A stretch of DNA of 64,000 bases from Lachnospiraceae bacterium UBA3689 (GCA_002371465.1 DFIU01000015.1:118117-182116); one strand, 5' to 3'. Positions 41,921 through 50,998 are shown, numbered from the stretch's first letter. Made by a program: numbers and translations. Notes: generated by a model not told the origin, from the sequence alone.

Positions 41921-42673
41921 ATGCTGGCGGAAGAGAGATGGGCAGCGATCCTTGATCTGGTGGAGCAGCAGAAGTCGGTCAGCGTGCAGATGCTGGCAGG
42001 CAGGCTGCATACCTCGGAGTCAACCATCCGCAGGGACTTGACTCAGCTCGACCGGATGAAGAGGCTGATCAAAGTCCACGGCGGCGCGACCTGCCTGGAT
42101 ACCCAGTACGTCCTGACGGACCAGTCCATGACAGAAAAGTATGAATTGAACAGCGCCGAGAAGCAGGCGATTGCCGATTATGCGGCGGGACTGATTACGC
42201 CGGGGGATTTTGTCTATATCGACGCCGGGACCACGACGGAGCGGCTGGTCGACAGCATCCGGGAGAGCCGGGCGGTCTATGTGACCAATTCCCTGTCTCA
42301 CGCGAGGAAGCTTCTGACCAAGGGCTGCCGGGTGATCCTGCCTGGCGGAGAACTAAAACCGGCGACTGACGCCATGGTGGGACCGGATACGGTCGAAGCT
42401 TTAAAGAAGTACCATTTTACCTTGGGCTTTTGGGGAACCAACGGAGTCAGCGAAAAGGATGGCTTTACGACGCCGGAGCTGAACGAGGCGATGGTCAAGC
42501 GCATTTCCATGAGGCAGACCAAGAAGCGGTACGTCCTCTGCGATGCCAGTAAGTTTTCCAGAATCTCACCGGTGACCTTTGCGGACTTTGAAAGCGCAAC
42601 GATCATTACGGATCGGATTGTCGATATGCGGTATCGGAAGTTTAAAAATATTGTGGAGGTGGCTGAAGGATGA
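41921..42673 (+). CDS. fruR: DeoR-family regulator of the fructose operon
   Basis: A 250-residue repressor of DeoR type: an N-terminal winged helix (about 5-60) with TSESTIRRDLTQLD as recognition helix, and a C-terminal sugar-phosphate sensor (about 75-235) with the DAGTTTERLVDSI and GTNGVSEKDGFTTPELNE motifs. By family knowledge the ligand is fructose 1-phosphate, the product of the fructose PTS. ATG 41921 has a GGGGGGA site; the upstream frame is not conserved. It overlaps fruK by four bases and lies first in the operon, so it controls its own expression. Confidence 0.9.
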   Translation: MLAEERWAAILDLVEQQKSVSVQMLAGRLHTSESTIRRDLTQLDRMKRLIKVHGGATCLDTQYVLTDQSMTEKYELNSAEKQAIADYAAGLITPGDFVYIDAGTTTERLVDSIRESRAVYVTNSLSHARKLLTKGCRVILPGGELKPATDAMVGPDTVEALKKYHFTLGFWGTNGVSEKDGFTTPELNEAMVKRISMRQTKKRYVLCDASKFSRISPVTFADFESATIITDRIVDMRYRKFKNIVEVAEG

Positions 42674-43578
42674 TTTATACGGTTACATTCAATCCGTCCC
42701 TGGACTATGTCGTGAGAGTGAAGGATTTTAAAGCGGGGCAGATCAACCGGACCTATTTTGAAGAAATCCAGCCCGGCGGCAAGGGCATCAACGTCTCGGT
42801 CGTGCTGAAAAATCTGGGTCATGACAGCACGGCGCTGGGCTTTATGGCTGGGTTTACCGGCCGGGAGATCCAGGATGAGCTGAAACAGTTCGGCATCGGG
42901 ACGGATTTTATTGAAGTTAAGGAAGGACTGTCCCGAATCAATGTCAAGATGAAGTCCAACGAAGAAACTGAGATCAACGGGCAGGGTCCTAAGATCACGG
43001 ACGAGGATATTGAAGCCCTCTATGAGAAGCTGGATCAGTTAAAAGAGGGGGACCTGCTGGTGATCTCGGGTTCGGTTCCCAATACCCTGCCGGGGGATAT
43101 GTATGAACGGATTCTATCAAAGCTGGAGGGCAGGGGAATTCGGATCGTGGTCGACGCGGAGAAGGACCTGCTGGTCAATGTCCTTAAATACCATCCGTTT
43201 TTGATTAAGCCCAACAACCATGAGCTGGGCGATATCTATGGAGTGACCTTGAAGAACCGGGATGAGGTCATTCCCTACGCCAAAAAGATCCAGGAGGATG
43301 GGGCAAGAAATGTCCTCATTTCCATGGCTGGCGAAGGCGCCGTCTTCGTATCGGAAGAGGGCAGGATTCTGACCAGTCCGGCGCCCAAGGGCCGGGTGGT
43401 CAATTCCGTCGGAGCGGGAGACTCCATGGTCGCGGGCTTTTTGTCCGGCTACATGGACAGCCGGGGGGATGCGGAAGCTGCCTTTAAGACCGGCATCTGC
43501 ACCGGGTCCGCCTCCGCCTTTAAGGTGGGACTTGCGACTAGAGAAGAGGTCGAAGCTCTGATGAAGACCCTGCCGTAA
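42670..43578 (+). CDS. fruK: 1-phosphofructokinase
   Basis: Phosphorylates fructose 1-phosphate to fructose 1,6-bisphosphate. 302 residues of the PfkB/ribokinase family: TFNPSLDYVV at the start, the substrate motif IQPGGKGINVSVVLKNLG (about 37-55), and the catalytic signature VNSVGAGDSMVAGF with the base Asp in GAGD near residue 250. ATG overlaps the end of fruR. The last codons are the first unit of a 36-bp tandem repeat (43548-43655) that continues beyond the stop, so the C-terminus may vary. fruA follows 185 bp later. Confidence 0.94.
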   Translation: MIYTVTFNPSLDYVVRVKDFKAGQINRTYFEEIQPGGKGINVSVVLKNLGHDSTALGFMAGFTGREIQDELKQFGIGTDFIEVKEGLSRINVKMKSNEETEINGQGPKITDEDIEALYEKLDQLKEGDLLVISGSVPNTLPGDMYERILSKLEGRGIRIVVDAEKDLLVNVLKYHPFLIKPNNHELGDIYGVTLKNRDEVIPYAKKIQEDGARNVLISMAGEGAVFVSEEGRILTSPAPKGRVVNSVGAGDSMVAGFLSGYMDSRGDAEAAFKTGICTGSASAFKVGLATREEVEALMKTLP

Positions 43579-43655
43579 TAATAGGTCGAGGCGCTGATGA
43601 AGACTCTGCCGTAAGAATAGGTTGAGACTTAGCTGAAGACCTTGCCGCAAGGATA
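43548..43655 (+). repeat. Three tandem 36-bp units across the fruK stop codon
   Basis: Units 43548-43583, 43584-43619 and 43620-43655 are each exactly 36 bases. The second matches the first closely, the third is more diverged. The first encodes the fruK C-terminus (VEALMKTLP) and stop. As 36 is a multiple of three, loss of a stop would extend the protein by repeats. Looks like local tandem duplication with later drift. Confidence 0.8.
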
Positions 43656-43763
43656 GGACACAAACTGGAATACGGAACAGGCAGGCGCCGGGAACCGGCT
43701 GCCGCGTCTGTTAGTAGATAGTATGGTAGATTTAATTTTTATGATGTTAAGGAGGATGGGTTC

Positions 43764-45737
43764 ATGAGAATTCGAGACCTGCTGAAACCGGAAGGCATTA
43801 AACTGGGATCGGCTGCCAAGGACAAGGATGATGCGATCAACCAGCTGGTAGAGCTGCAGGTGGCATCCGGAAATATTTCTGATCCGGAAGCCTACAAAAA
43901 AGCGATCTACGCGCGCGAAGAGGAAAGTACGACCGGTATGGGGGACGGAATTGCCATTCCCCACGCCAAGACGGATGCTGTGAAAAGACCCGGACTCGCG
44001 GCTATGGTCGTTCCGGACGGCGTCGATTATGAGGCTCCGGACGGGACGCTCTCCGATCTGATTTTCATGATCGCCGCTCCCAATACCAGGGAAAATGTCC
44101 ACCTGGAGGTCCTCTCCAGGCTTTCCACGCTTTTGATGGATGACGATTTTACGGCAGCGCTCAGAGCCGCAAAGACCAAGGACGAGTTCCTCTCCATCAT
44201 TGACAAGGCAGAAGCGGACCGCCTCAAGGAAGAGGAGGAGAAGGCTGATGCCCAGGCCCAGGGCAAGACCGGTCTGCCGGATATCGTCGCAGTCACCGCC
44301 TGTCCGACCGGCATCGCCCATACCTACATGGCGGCTGAAAATCTGGAGAAGAAGGCTAAGGAGATGGGGCTTTACCTGAAGGCTGAGACTCAGGGCTCCG
44401 TCGGGGCGAAAAATGTCCTGACCGCGGAGGAGATCGCCCACGCCAAGGGCGTCATCATCGCGGCGGATAAAAATATCGAGCTGTCCCGCTTTGACGGCAA
44501 GCCGGTCTATGTCACCTCCGTTTCCAAGGGGATCAATGAGCCCGAGAAGCTGATCGGCAGAATTGAAAACGGAGAGGCTGCCATCTATCAGGCAGGCCCC
44601 GGCGCCAGGAAGGTCCAGGCGGCTGCGGATGAAAAGGACAGCGCATGGCACGTCATCTATAAGCACCTGATGAACGGGGTTTCCCACATGCTGCCCTTCG
44701 TCGTCGGAGGCGGCATCCTGATGGCGATTTCCTTCCTTTTGGACCGGGCAGGCGTCGGAACGTCCAGTTATGGTTCTTCAACCCCGATCGCCCACTTCTT
44801 CAACCAGGTCGGAAATTCCGCCTTTGATTTCATGCTGCCTATTCTGGCGGGCTTTATCGCCATGTCCATCGCGGACCGGCCCGGTCTTGCCGTCGGTTTT
44901 GTCGGAGGCGCCATCGCCAAGGCTGGCTACAGCTTCGTCTGGCTCTTCGCGGCGGAACCCGATAAATATGTCCTGGTCGGCGGCGGTTTTTTGGGCGCCC
45001 TCTTCGCCGGTTTTATCGGCGGCTATCTGACCAAAGGACTGGAGAGGGCGTTTGAAAAGCTGCCCCGGTCCTTGGAGGGCATCAAGCCGGTCCTCCTCTT
45101 CCCGCTGATCGGCATTTTTTTCATGGGCCTTATCATGTTCCTGGTCAACCCGCTCTTCGCGGCGATCAACACCGGCATGACCAATTTGCTCAACAGCATG
45201 GGAACGACCAACCTGGTCCTTCTGGGGGCTATCGTCGGTGGTATGATGTCCATCGATATGGGCGGTCCCTTCAACAAGGCGTCTTACGTATTCGGTACGG
45301 CTATGCTGGCAGCCGGGACGACCCAGGGCCAGGTTATTATGGCGTCCGTCATGGTCGGCGGTATGGTTCCTCCGATCGTTATCGCCCTGTCCACCACCTG
45401 CTTTAGAAACCGTTGGACTGAGGCGGACCGGAAAGCAGGTATCGTCAACTACATCATGGGAGCTTCCTTCATTTCCGAAGGCGCTATCCCTTATGCGGCA
45501 GCTGATCCCGCTCGTGTTCTCCCGTCCTGTATCGTCGGCTCCGCCATTGCCGGCGCGATTTCGGCAGCGGCAGGCTGCACCTCTCCGGCGCCTCACGGCG
45601 GCCTTTGGGTCATTGCCGTCATCGGCAATCCGGGTATGTGGCTTGCGGCTCTTCTGATCGGATCGATCGTCGGGGCGCTCATGCTCTCCATGCTGAAGAG
45701 AAAACTGAGCCCGGAAGAAGCCGGACTTGCCAAGTAA
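43764..45737 (+). CDS. fruA: Fructose-specific PTS transporter EIIABC
   Basis: Imports fructose and phosphorylates it at C1 using HPr. 657 residues in one chain: EIIA (1-150) with the phospho-His H67 in GIAIPHAKTD, a charged linker, EIIB (about 172-275) with phospho-Cys C180 in ACPTGIAHT, and EIIC (about 300-650) with some nine membrane segments, GGGILMAISFLLDRAG, FISEGAIPYAAADP and CTSPAPHGG. ATG 43764 has AAGGAGG nine bases before it. Last gene of the fructose operon; the HPr gene behind it has a separate promoter. Confidence 0.95.
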   Translation: MRIRDLLKPEGIKLGSAAKDKDDAINQLVELQVASGNISDPEAYKKAIYAREEESTTGMGDGIAIPHAKTDAVKRPGLAAMVVPDGVDYEAPDGTLSDLIFMIAAPNTRENVHLEVLSRLSTLLMDDDFTAALRAAKTKDEFLSIIDKAEADRLKEEEEKADAQAQGKTGLPDIVAVTACPTGIAHTYMAAENLEKKAKEMGLYLKAETQGSVGAKNVLTAEEIAHAKGVIIAADKNIELSRFDGKPVYVTSVSKGINEPEKLIGRIENGEAAIYQAGPGARKVQAAADEKDSAWHVIYKHLMNGVSHMLPFVVGGGILMAISFLLDRAGVGTSSYGSSTPIAHFFNQVGNSAFDFMLPILAGFIAMSIADRPGLAVGFVGGAIAKAGYSFVWLFAAEPDKYVLVGGGFLGALFAGFIGGYLTKGLERAFEKLPRSLEGIKPVLLFPLIGIFFMGLIMFLVNPLFAAINTGMTNLLNSMGTTNLVLLGAIVGGMMSIDMGGPFNKASYVFGTAMLAAGTTQGQVIMASVMVGGMVPPIVIALSTTCFRNRWTEADRKAGIVNYIMGASFISEGAIPYAAADPARVLPSCIVGSAIAGAISAAAGCTSPAPHGGLWVIAVIGNPGMWLAALLIGSIVGALMLSMLKRKLSPEEAGLAK

Positions 45738-45778
45738 GGACCAAACAAGGATTTGTGAAATAGGAGTGTGATCCCTTA

Positions 45779-45800
45779 GGTTTCGTGCTATAATGAAACC
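45779..45800 (+). promoter_or_regulatory. ptsH promoter within an inverted repeat
   Basis: TGC-TATAAT (TATAAT at 45789-45794), an extended -10 box, sits between GGTTTC (45779-45784) and GAAACC (45795-45800). The repeat may be an operator. No good -35 box. Confidence 0.5.
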
Positions 45801-45833
45801 ATTCAAAAAACTCGTAGAAGGAGAGTAGAGCCA

Positions 45834-46094
45834 ATGAAAACATTTAGTTATGTTGTAAAAGACGCTGAAGGCATCCACGCAAGACCTGCAGGAGAACTGG
45901 TTAAGCTGGTTAAGAGCTTTAAGAGTACCGTTAAGATCGGTAAGGCCGGCAAGACCGCTCAGAACGCTTCCAAGATTTTCGGCGTGATGGGGCTTGGCGT
46001 TAAGCAGGGCGAGTCCGTTGACTTCACCATCGAGGGTGAAGACGAAGAAACCGCAGCTGCTGAAATTCAGAAGTTTATGGAGACCAACCTTTAA
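45834..46094 (+). CDS. ptsH: Phosphocarrier protein HPr (first copy)
   Basis: Passes phosphate from enzyme I to PTS sugar permeases. 86 residues with the phospho-His in GIHARPAG (H15). The regulatory region reads NASKIFGVMG: a serine is at position 46, but there is one extra residue compared with Bacillus HPr (KSIMGVMS), so whether it is the HPr-kinase site is open. It follows fruA and probably serves fructose import. AAGGAGAG precedes ATG 45834. A terminator follows at 46119. Confidence 0.93.
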   Translation: MKTFSYVVKDAEGIHARPAGELVKLVKSFKSTVKIGKAGKTAQNASKIFGVMGLGVKQGESVDFTIEGEDEETAAAEIQKFMETNL

Positions 46095-46118
46095 TCTTCC
46101 GAATGATTTGATGATAAG

Positions 46119-46149
46119 AGCAGCTTTTCCTTTCGGAAGAGCTGCTTTT
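46119..46149 (+). terminator. Terminator after ptsH
   Basis: AGCAGCTTTTCC, loop TTTC, GGAAGAGCTGCT: 12 bp with one G-T pair, then TTT-A-TATT. Confidence 0.7.
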
Positions 46150-46161
46150 ATATTACCTGGA

Positions 46162-46190
46162 TTGACGAAAAATCCTTCAGGAATTATAAT
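46162..46190 (+). promoter_or_regulatory. Promoter of the ACT-domain gene
   Basis: TTGACG (46162-46167), 17-base spacer, TATAAT (46185-46190). Close to consensus. Confidence 0.75.
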
Positions 46191-46230
46191 TTTTGAACAA
46201 GGAACCGAGACGATATCGGAGGTGAATAGG

Positions 46231-46650
46231 ATGGCAAAGCAGATTACGACCTTTATCGAGGATAAGCCGGGAGCGCTGGCGAATTTCTGCAGTTTCCTAA
46301 AAGAAAATGATATCGATATGCGGGCGATGAATGTCAGCGACGCGCAGTGCTTTGGGATTGTCCGCGTAATCGTAAATGACGTCGACCGCGCCTATGAAAT
46401 CCTGAAAAATCACGGTTTTGTCTGTCAGATCCGCGATGTTCTGGTAATCGAAGTAAAGGACCATGCCGGGGCTCTTGTTGAGCTTCTTAAGATTCTGGGC
46501 GATTCCGGGGTTAATCTGGAGTACACTTATGCCCTCTTTTCAAGGCATGAGGGAACGGCCGGTTTTGTTATTAAGACCAATGACCGGAAAAAGGCCTTTG
46601 AGGCGCTGACCAAGGCGGGGGTCCATCTTCTGACGGAGGATGAAATCTAA
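46231..46650 (+). CDS. Double ACT-domain protein
   Basis: A 139-residue protein made of two ACT domains (about 4-65 and 70-135). Each starts with a ligand-loop type motif: FIEDKPGALANFC and IEVKDHAGALVELL. ACT domains bind amino acids. Stand-alone proteins of this type are common in Clostridia and often lie near phenylacetate-CoA ligase or amino-acid genes, but no such gene is next to it here. The frame is open upstream across the ptsH end, but ATG 46231 has CGGAGGTG and its own promoter lies just before. Likely a small amino-acid sensor; partner unknown. Confidence 0.85.
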   Translation: MAKQITTFIEDKPGALANFCSFLKENDIDMRAMNVSDAQCFGIVRVIVNDVDRAYEILKNHGFVCQIRDVLVIEVKDHAGALVELLKILGDSGVNLEYTYALFSRHEGTAGFVIKTNDRKKAFEALTKAGVHLLTEDEI

Positions 46651-46718
46651 GGGTACAAGATGTGTATCACAAGAGCAAGCACTTGTCTGACAAAGGTACA
46701 AAAAGAGATATCGAGTTG

Positions 46719-46747
46719 AAATGCCGGCCAGAAGCCGGCATTTTTTT
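46719..46747 (+). terminator. Terminator after the ACT-domain gene
   Basis: ATGCCGGC, short loop, GCCGGCAT, followed by a run of seven T. Confidence 0.85.
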
Positions 46748-46754
46748 AATTCAC

Positions 46755-46769
46755 AAATGTGACACATTT
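46755..46769. promoter_or_regulatory. 15-bp palindrome before the ABC operon
   Basis: AAATGTG-A-CACATTT, a perfect repeat with 7-bp arms about 105 bases upstream of the ABC ATPase start. A weak -10 box (TATAGT) follows at about 46776. It may be an operator; the regulator is unknown. Confidence 0.45.
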
Positions 46770-46875
46770 TCTTTGTATAGTGGGTAACTGTGTTTGAAAG
46801 AGGGAAGGCTGTGCTTAAAGTCAGCATCCCCATAGTTAAAAACAGTCAGTGATGAAAGTACAGGGGGCGATATTT

Positions 46876-47925
46876 TTGATTGAAGTGAAAAATCTCACCA
46901 AGAAATACGGAGATCATTACGCCGTTGACCATCTGAGTTTTCAGGTGGAGGACGGTCAGATCTACGGTTTTCTGGGTCCCAACGGCGCAGGCAAGTCCAC
47001 GACCATGAATATGATGACCGGCTACCTGGCTCCGACCGCGGGGATGATCAAAGTGAACGGCTTTGACATCATGGAGGAGCCGGAGGCGGCAAAGCGAACC
47101 ATTGGCTATTTGCCAGAGCTGCCGCCGGTCTATCCGGATATGACCGTCAGGGAGTACCTGGCTTTTTGTGCGGAGCTAAAGCGAGTCCCCAAAAAGGAAC
47201 GGCTCTCTGCCGTTAAAGAGAAGATGATGGAGCTGGGCATAGAGGATATGGCGAACCGGCTGATCCGTAACCTCTCCAAGGGCTACAAACAAAGAGTGGG
47301 CTTTGCCCAGGCGCTTCTGGGCGATCCCCAGACTCTCATTTTAGACGAGCCGACGGTGGGACTTGATCCCAAGCAGATCCTCGAAATACGGGAACTCATT
47401 CGAAACCTGGGGAAAAAGCACACCGTGATTTTAAGCTCTCACATCCTGTCAGAGGTCAGCGAAGTCTGTGACCGGGTCCTCATTATCAACCACGGCAGGT
47501 TTGTCGCCTGCGACAGCCCGGACCGTCTGGAGATGGGAGGGAAGGGTGGAACGACCCTCCTGGTTGCAGCAGAGGGCAAGCGGGCGGACGTCCTGGCAGC
47601 CCTTCGGACCGTGGTCCAGGTGACGGATGGTGATCTGACCGAGGACCAGGGCGTGGTCTCTGCCTCCATCGATGTTCCGGATAGGCAGGATATTCGGGGC
47701 CGGGTCAGCGCCGCCCTCTTTGCGGCCAACTGCCCGGTGGTTGAGATGAGGACCAAGAAGGCGAACCTGGAGGATGTCTTCCTGGAACTGACGGAAGGTG
47801 AAGAACAGGCGGACCAGGATGACCAGGAGCAGACTGATTCCGAAGCAGAGCAGGAAAGCCCTGCTTCCGACAAAGAAGAGCCCAAACTCCACGGAGAAGA
47901 AGAGCAAAAGGAGGACCAGGCATGA
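46876..47925 (+). CDS. ABC transporter ATP-binding protein (GldA-like)
   Basis: ATPase of a four-gene Gld-type system. 349 residues with Walker A GPNGAGKST, the signature LSKGYKQRVGFAQAL, Walker B LILDEPTVGLD and the switch His in ILSSH. The C-terminus carries an acidic tail of about 45 residues, nearly all Glu, Asp, Gln, Ser and Lys, which is unusual. I chose TTG 46876 because AGGGGG ends eight bases before it and IEVKNLTKKYG is the family start; ATG 46849 has no site. Overlaps the permease by four bases. Substrate unknown. Confidence 0.85.
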   Translation: MIEVKNLTKKYGDHYAVDHLSFQVEDGQIYGFLGPNGAGKSTTMNMMTGYLAPTAGMIKVNGFDIMEEPEAAKRTIGYLPELPPVYPDMTVREYLAFCAELKRVPKKERLSAVKEKMMELGIEDMANRLIRNLSKGYKQRVGFAQALLGDPQTLILDEPTVGLDPKQILEIRELIRNLGKKHTVILSSHILSEVSEVCDRVLIINHGRFVACDSPDRLEMGGKGGTTLLVAAEGKRADVLAALRTVVQVTDGDLTEDQGVVSASIDVPDRQDIRGRVSAALFAANCPVVEMRTKKANLEDVFLELTEGEEQADQDDQEQTDSEAEQESPASDKEEPKLHGEEEQKEDQA

Positions 47926-48788
47926 GAGCAATTTATAAACGGGAACTGAGAAGCTACGCCGTCTCCATGACGGGTGCGATCGCGATTGCCGTCGCCCTCC
48001 TCATCATGGGTCTTATGTTCCGCAACTACAACCTGTCGACCTACCACCTGCTGACCTTCAGCTATACGCTCAACAATTCATCCCTGGTCTTCTACATTGT
48101 CGTCCCCATCCTTTCGATGCGGGTCTTTGCGGAGGAACGAAAATTAAAGACCGACCAGCTGCTTTTGACGGCTCCGGTTTCGGTCGGTCAGATCGTCATG
48201 GGTAAATATCTGGCTCTGATCACGGTGTTTGCCATCCCCTGCGTCATTACGGGCTTTTATCCCCTCATCATGCTTCGGTTTGGCAAGGAGACCATAAAAT
48301 GGGATTATTCCGCCCTGCTGGCATATTTCCTGATGGGCTGCGCCTACCTGGCGATTGGCATGTTTATTTCCAGTACGACGGAAAATGTCATCATTGCCGC
48401 CATTTTGAGCATCCTCTTTGTCTTTGTGACCCAGATGATCAGCAATACCTATACCCTGATGAGCGCGTCCAACTTCGCGGCACTGATTTTCCTGGTGATT
48501 CTGGCAGTTCTTGCCGGCTTTTTGGTCTATTTCATGACCAAAAATTACTGGGCGGCGATGATCACGATTTCCGGTCTTTCGGCAGCATGGCTGATCACCT
48601 ACGCAATCAAGGCATCCTGGTTCTCCGGCAAGACAGAAGCTGTCATGAAGGTGCTGGATTTTGCGACTCATTTCAATGATTTCGCAAATGGATCCTTTAC
48701 CATTCCCAACCTCCTCTATTTTATTTCAGCAGGAGCTATCGGAATTATACTGACGATTCAGTCCGTCTTAAAGAGACGCTGGAGCTAA
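47922..48788 (+). CDS. ABC-2 type permease (GldF-like)
   Basis: A 288-residue membrane protein with six or so segments and the ABC-2 layout: short cytoplasmic start RAIYKRELRSY, a conserved EERK-x-x-T-x-QLLLTAPVS stretch near residue 70, and pairs of segments after it. Translationally coupled to the ATPase. Its closest type is GldF, whose partners are GldA and GldG. The Gld name comes from gliding bacteria; in Clostridia homologues are found without gliding, and the exported substrate is not known. Confidence 0.85.
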   Translation: MRAIYKRELRSYAVSMTGAIAIAVALLIMGLMFRNYNLSTYHLLTFSYTLNNSSLVFYIVVPILSMRVFAEERKLKTDQLLLTAPVSVGQIVMGKYLALITVFAIPCVITGFYPLIMLRFGKETIKWDYSALLAYFLMGCAYLAIGMFISSTTENVIIAAILSILFVFVTQMISNTYTLMSASNFAALIFLVILAVLAGFLVYFMTKNYWAAMITISGLSAAWLITYAIKASWFSGKTEAVMKVLDFATHFNDFANGSFTIPNLLYFISAGAIGIILTIQSVLKRRWS

Positions 48789-48803
48789 GGAGGGAGATCA
48801 GAT

Positions 48804-50354
48804 ATGCAGGTATTTAAGAAAAAGAAAACGAAAAGAGACCCGGAGGAGAGAAAGGCGTCCGGCAAAAGGCTCCTAAGCGGGGGCTACGCCCTTGCCATCA
48901 CGGCAATCGCCCTTGCTGCCATCGTCATCCTCAATTTGATCATCGGAGCAATCCCGTCTAAATTTACGACTTTTGACGTCAGTAAGCAAAAGCTCTACTC
49001 GATCGGGGATACAACCAAAGAGGTCCTCAACCAGCTAAAAGAGGATGTCACGCTGAATTTTCTGACCGCAGGCGGGCAGGAGGACAGCACGATCGAAAAG
49101 CTGCTGGCGACCTATGACGGCTATTCCAAGCGCGTCCACGTAAAAAAGGTGGATATCGTTTCGGATCCCGCCTTCTTTAAAGCCTACGCCAAGGAAGCGC
49201 CCAGCGTCAATTCGGTCATCGTCACGGCCAAGGACAAGTCCAAGGTCCTCGATGCCAACGTCCTCTACCAGCAGAGCATGAACGGCTATTCCTACTCTGC
49301 GTCGGCTTTTGACGGTGAAGGGCAGATCACCAGCGCCATCAGCTATGTGACGGGCGGTGAAAGCGGGACGGTCTATTACACGACCGGTCATAAGGAACTT
49401 CCGCTTGCCTCGGGCATGACCGATGTGATCAATAAGTCCAATTTAGGGACCAAGGAACTGAACCTGATCAGCCAGGAGATACCGGAGGATTGTTCCGCCC
49501 TCCTTATTTTTGCTCCCTCCTCTGATTTCACCGAAGATGAGGCGAAAAAAGTTTCCTACTATCTCGACAACGGCGGTCACGCCATGATTGTCTCCTTATC
49601 CAATGAGCTGACCAAAAGCGGGGCGACACCCAACTTTGATTCGATCCTGAGCCACTACGGGATTCAAAGAAAGGGCGGCGTGGTTCTGGAGGGGGACCAG
49701 TCCAAATTTGTGCAGGCTCCCTACCTCATGGTGCCTTCGGTTAACACGGCTTCAGCCGTCACAACGGATCTGGGCAACCAGAACATTCTCTACGCGATGC
49801 CGGAGGCGCTTTCGATCGATGATCATGAGGAATCCTCCTACACCAGGACAGCGCTTTTGAACTCCTCCGACAAGGCCTACATCAAAACGGACCTGGAACA
49901 CGCCGATACTATAGAGAAAAAGGACGGTGATGAGACCGGCTCCTTCCCCCTGGCGGTCCAGGTGGAGTCGACGGCATCCAAGGACTCCGACGGCGATCCC
50001 GATGTGAAGGGGGCTGAGGCTAAGAAAAAGGAAGAAGCTTCCAAGGGGGCGACCAAGCTGCTCTACTTTACGACGCCGGCGGTCTTCAGCGCGGATACCT
50101 TATCATCCCTGATTCAGGTTACCACCTCTTTGCCGGAGGGAAATGAGACCCTGTTTTCGGATTCTCTGACCTATCTGACGGACCGGGAAGTGTCGGTTTC
50201 GGTCGACGCCAAGAGCCTGTCGACGCCCATGCTGTCATCGGGAGAGATGAGCGAGGCATTTTCTTCCTTAGTCGGCAATATCGTCATGTTCCTGATTCCG
50301 GGTGTCTTCCTGATTCTGGGGATTGTCATCTGGGTCAGACGGAGAGCAAGGTAA
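48804..50354 (+). CDS. GldG-like ABC auxiliary protein
   Basis: A 516-residue protein with a basic cytoplasmic start, one membrane helix at about 30-50, a large extracytoplasmic part (about 55-485) and a second helix at 490-510. The extracytoplasmic region has the GldG/IFT52-like pattern: FDVSKQKLYSIGDTTKEVL, YYTTGHKELPL and a central Rossmann-like domain. A Lys/Glu/Asp-rich insert lies around residue 390-412. It should sit with the GldF permease and contact substrates outside. Starts 15 bp after the permease with AAGGAGGGAGA. Confidence 0.82.
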   Translation: MQVFKKKKTKRDPEERKASGKRLLSGGYALAITAIALAAIVILNLIIGAIPSKFTTFDVSKQKLYSIGDTTKEVLNQLKEDVTLNFLTAGGQEDSTIEKLLATYDGYSKRVHVKKVDIVSDPAFFKAYAKEAPSVNSVIVTAKDKSKVLDANVLYQQSMNGYSYSASAFDGEGQITSAISYVTGGESGTVYYTTGHKELPLASGMTDVINKSNLGTKELNLISQEIPEDCSALLIFAPSSDFTEDEAKKVSYYLDNGGHAMIVSLSNELTKSGATPNFDSILSHYGIQRKGGVVLEGDQSKFVQAPYLMVPSVNTASAVTTDLGNQNILYAMPEALSIDDHEESSYTRTALLNSSDKAYIKTDLEHADTIEKKDGDETGSFPLAVQVESTASKDSDGDPDVKGAEAKKKEEASKGATKLLYFTTPAVFSADTLSSLIQVTTSLPEGNETLFSDSLTYLTDREVSVSVDAKSLSTPMLSSGEMSEAFSSLVGNIVMFLIPGVFLILGIVIWVRRRAR

Positions 50355-50367
50355 GGGGGATCGATCG

Positions 50368-50973
50368 ATGAGTAAGACAAATAAAAAGCGCCTGTTTGGT
50401 CTTATGGGAGGCCTGGCGGCCCTCCTGGTCCTGGCAGCGGTCTTTCTGGTCATCAATCACAAAGCTCAGACCTATCAGGATGACCAGGCGGCAAAGGATA
50501 AAGAGATGATCTTTACCCTCACGGCGGATCAGATCGACAAGGTCTCCTATCAGGCTGCGGACGGCAGCCCCTTGGCTTTTACCAGAAATGAAAAGGGAGA
50601 CTGGACAGCTGACCAAAAGCCGGATACCAAGCTGGATCAGTCCAAAGTCGGGGCTATGGTTTCCGGTTTCACCGGGGTCACCTTAAAACAGACGATCAAG
50701 GATGTCAAAGACCGTTCGGTCTATGGGCTGGATCAGCCCCGGTACACATGCAGCTTTACGGACAAGGATGGAAAGACTACTAAGTTTTATATCGGCAGCA
50801 CCAATGATGCGGCAAATGTCAGTTACCTCTATCTGGATCAGGACCCGGGGACGGTCTATGCCGCCGCCTCGTCCATCGAGCAGGAACTACAGGGAAAAAC
50901 AGACTTAAGTGCCTTCCTGCCGGCTGCCTCCGATCAGGCATCCGTTTCAGGTGACGCAGCGGCAAAATCATAA
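50368..50973 (+). CDS. DUF4340-domain membrane-anchored protein
   Basis: A 201-residue protein with an N-terminal membrane helix (about 9-30) and an extracytoplasmic DUF4340 domain: KVSYQAADGSPLAFTRNEKGDW, the YGLDQPRYTCSF stretch and IGSTNDAANVSYLY. DUF4340 genes commonly follow gldG-like genes, as here, 13 bp downstream. Role presumably as an accessory of the ABC system. The C-terminal 20 residues are Ala/Ser rich. ATG 50368 has AAGGGGGA; the frame is open upstream but overlaps the previous gene. A terminator follows. Confidence 0.82.
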   Translation: MSKTNKKRLFGLMGGLAALLVLAAVFLVINHKAQTYQDDQAAKDKEMIFTLTADQIDKVSYQAADGSPLAFTRNEKGDWTADQKPDTKLDQSKVGAMVSGFTGVTLKQTIKDVKDRSVYGLDQPRYTCSFTDKDGKTTKFYIGSTNDAANVSYLYLDQDPGTVYAAASSIEQELQGKTDLSAFLPAASDQASVSGDAAAKS

Positions 50974-50998
50974 AACTGCACATGGCACAAAGTTTTTT

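Noticed and set aside
44778..45878. 366-codon antisense frame over fruA
   Set aside because: Same reason; low-complexity polar translation, and fruA is certain.
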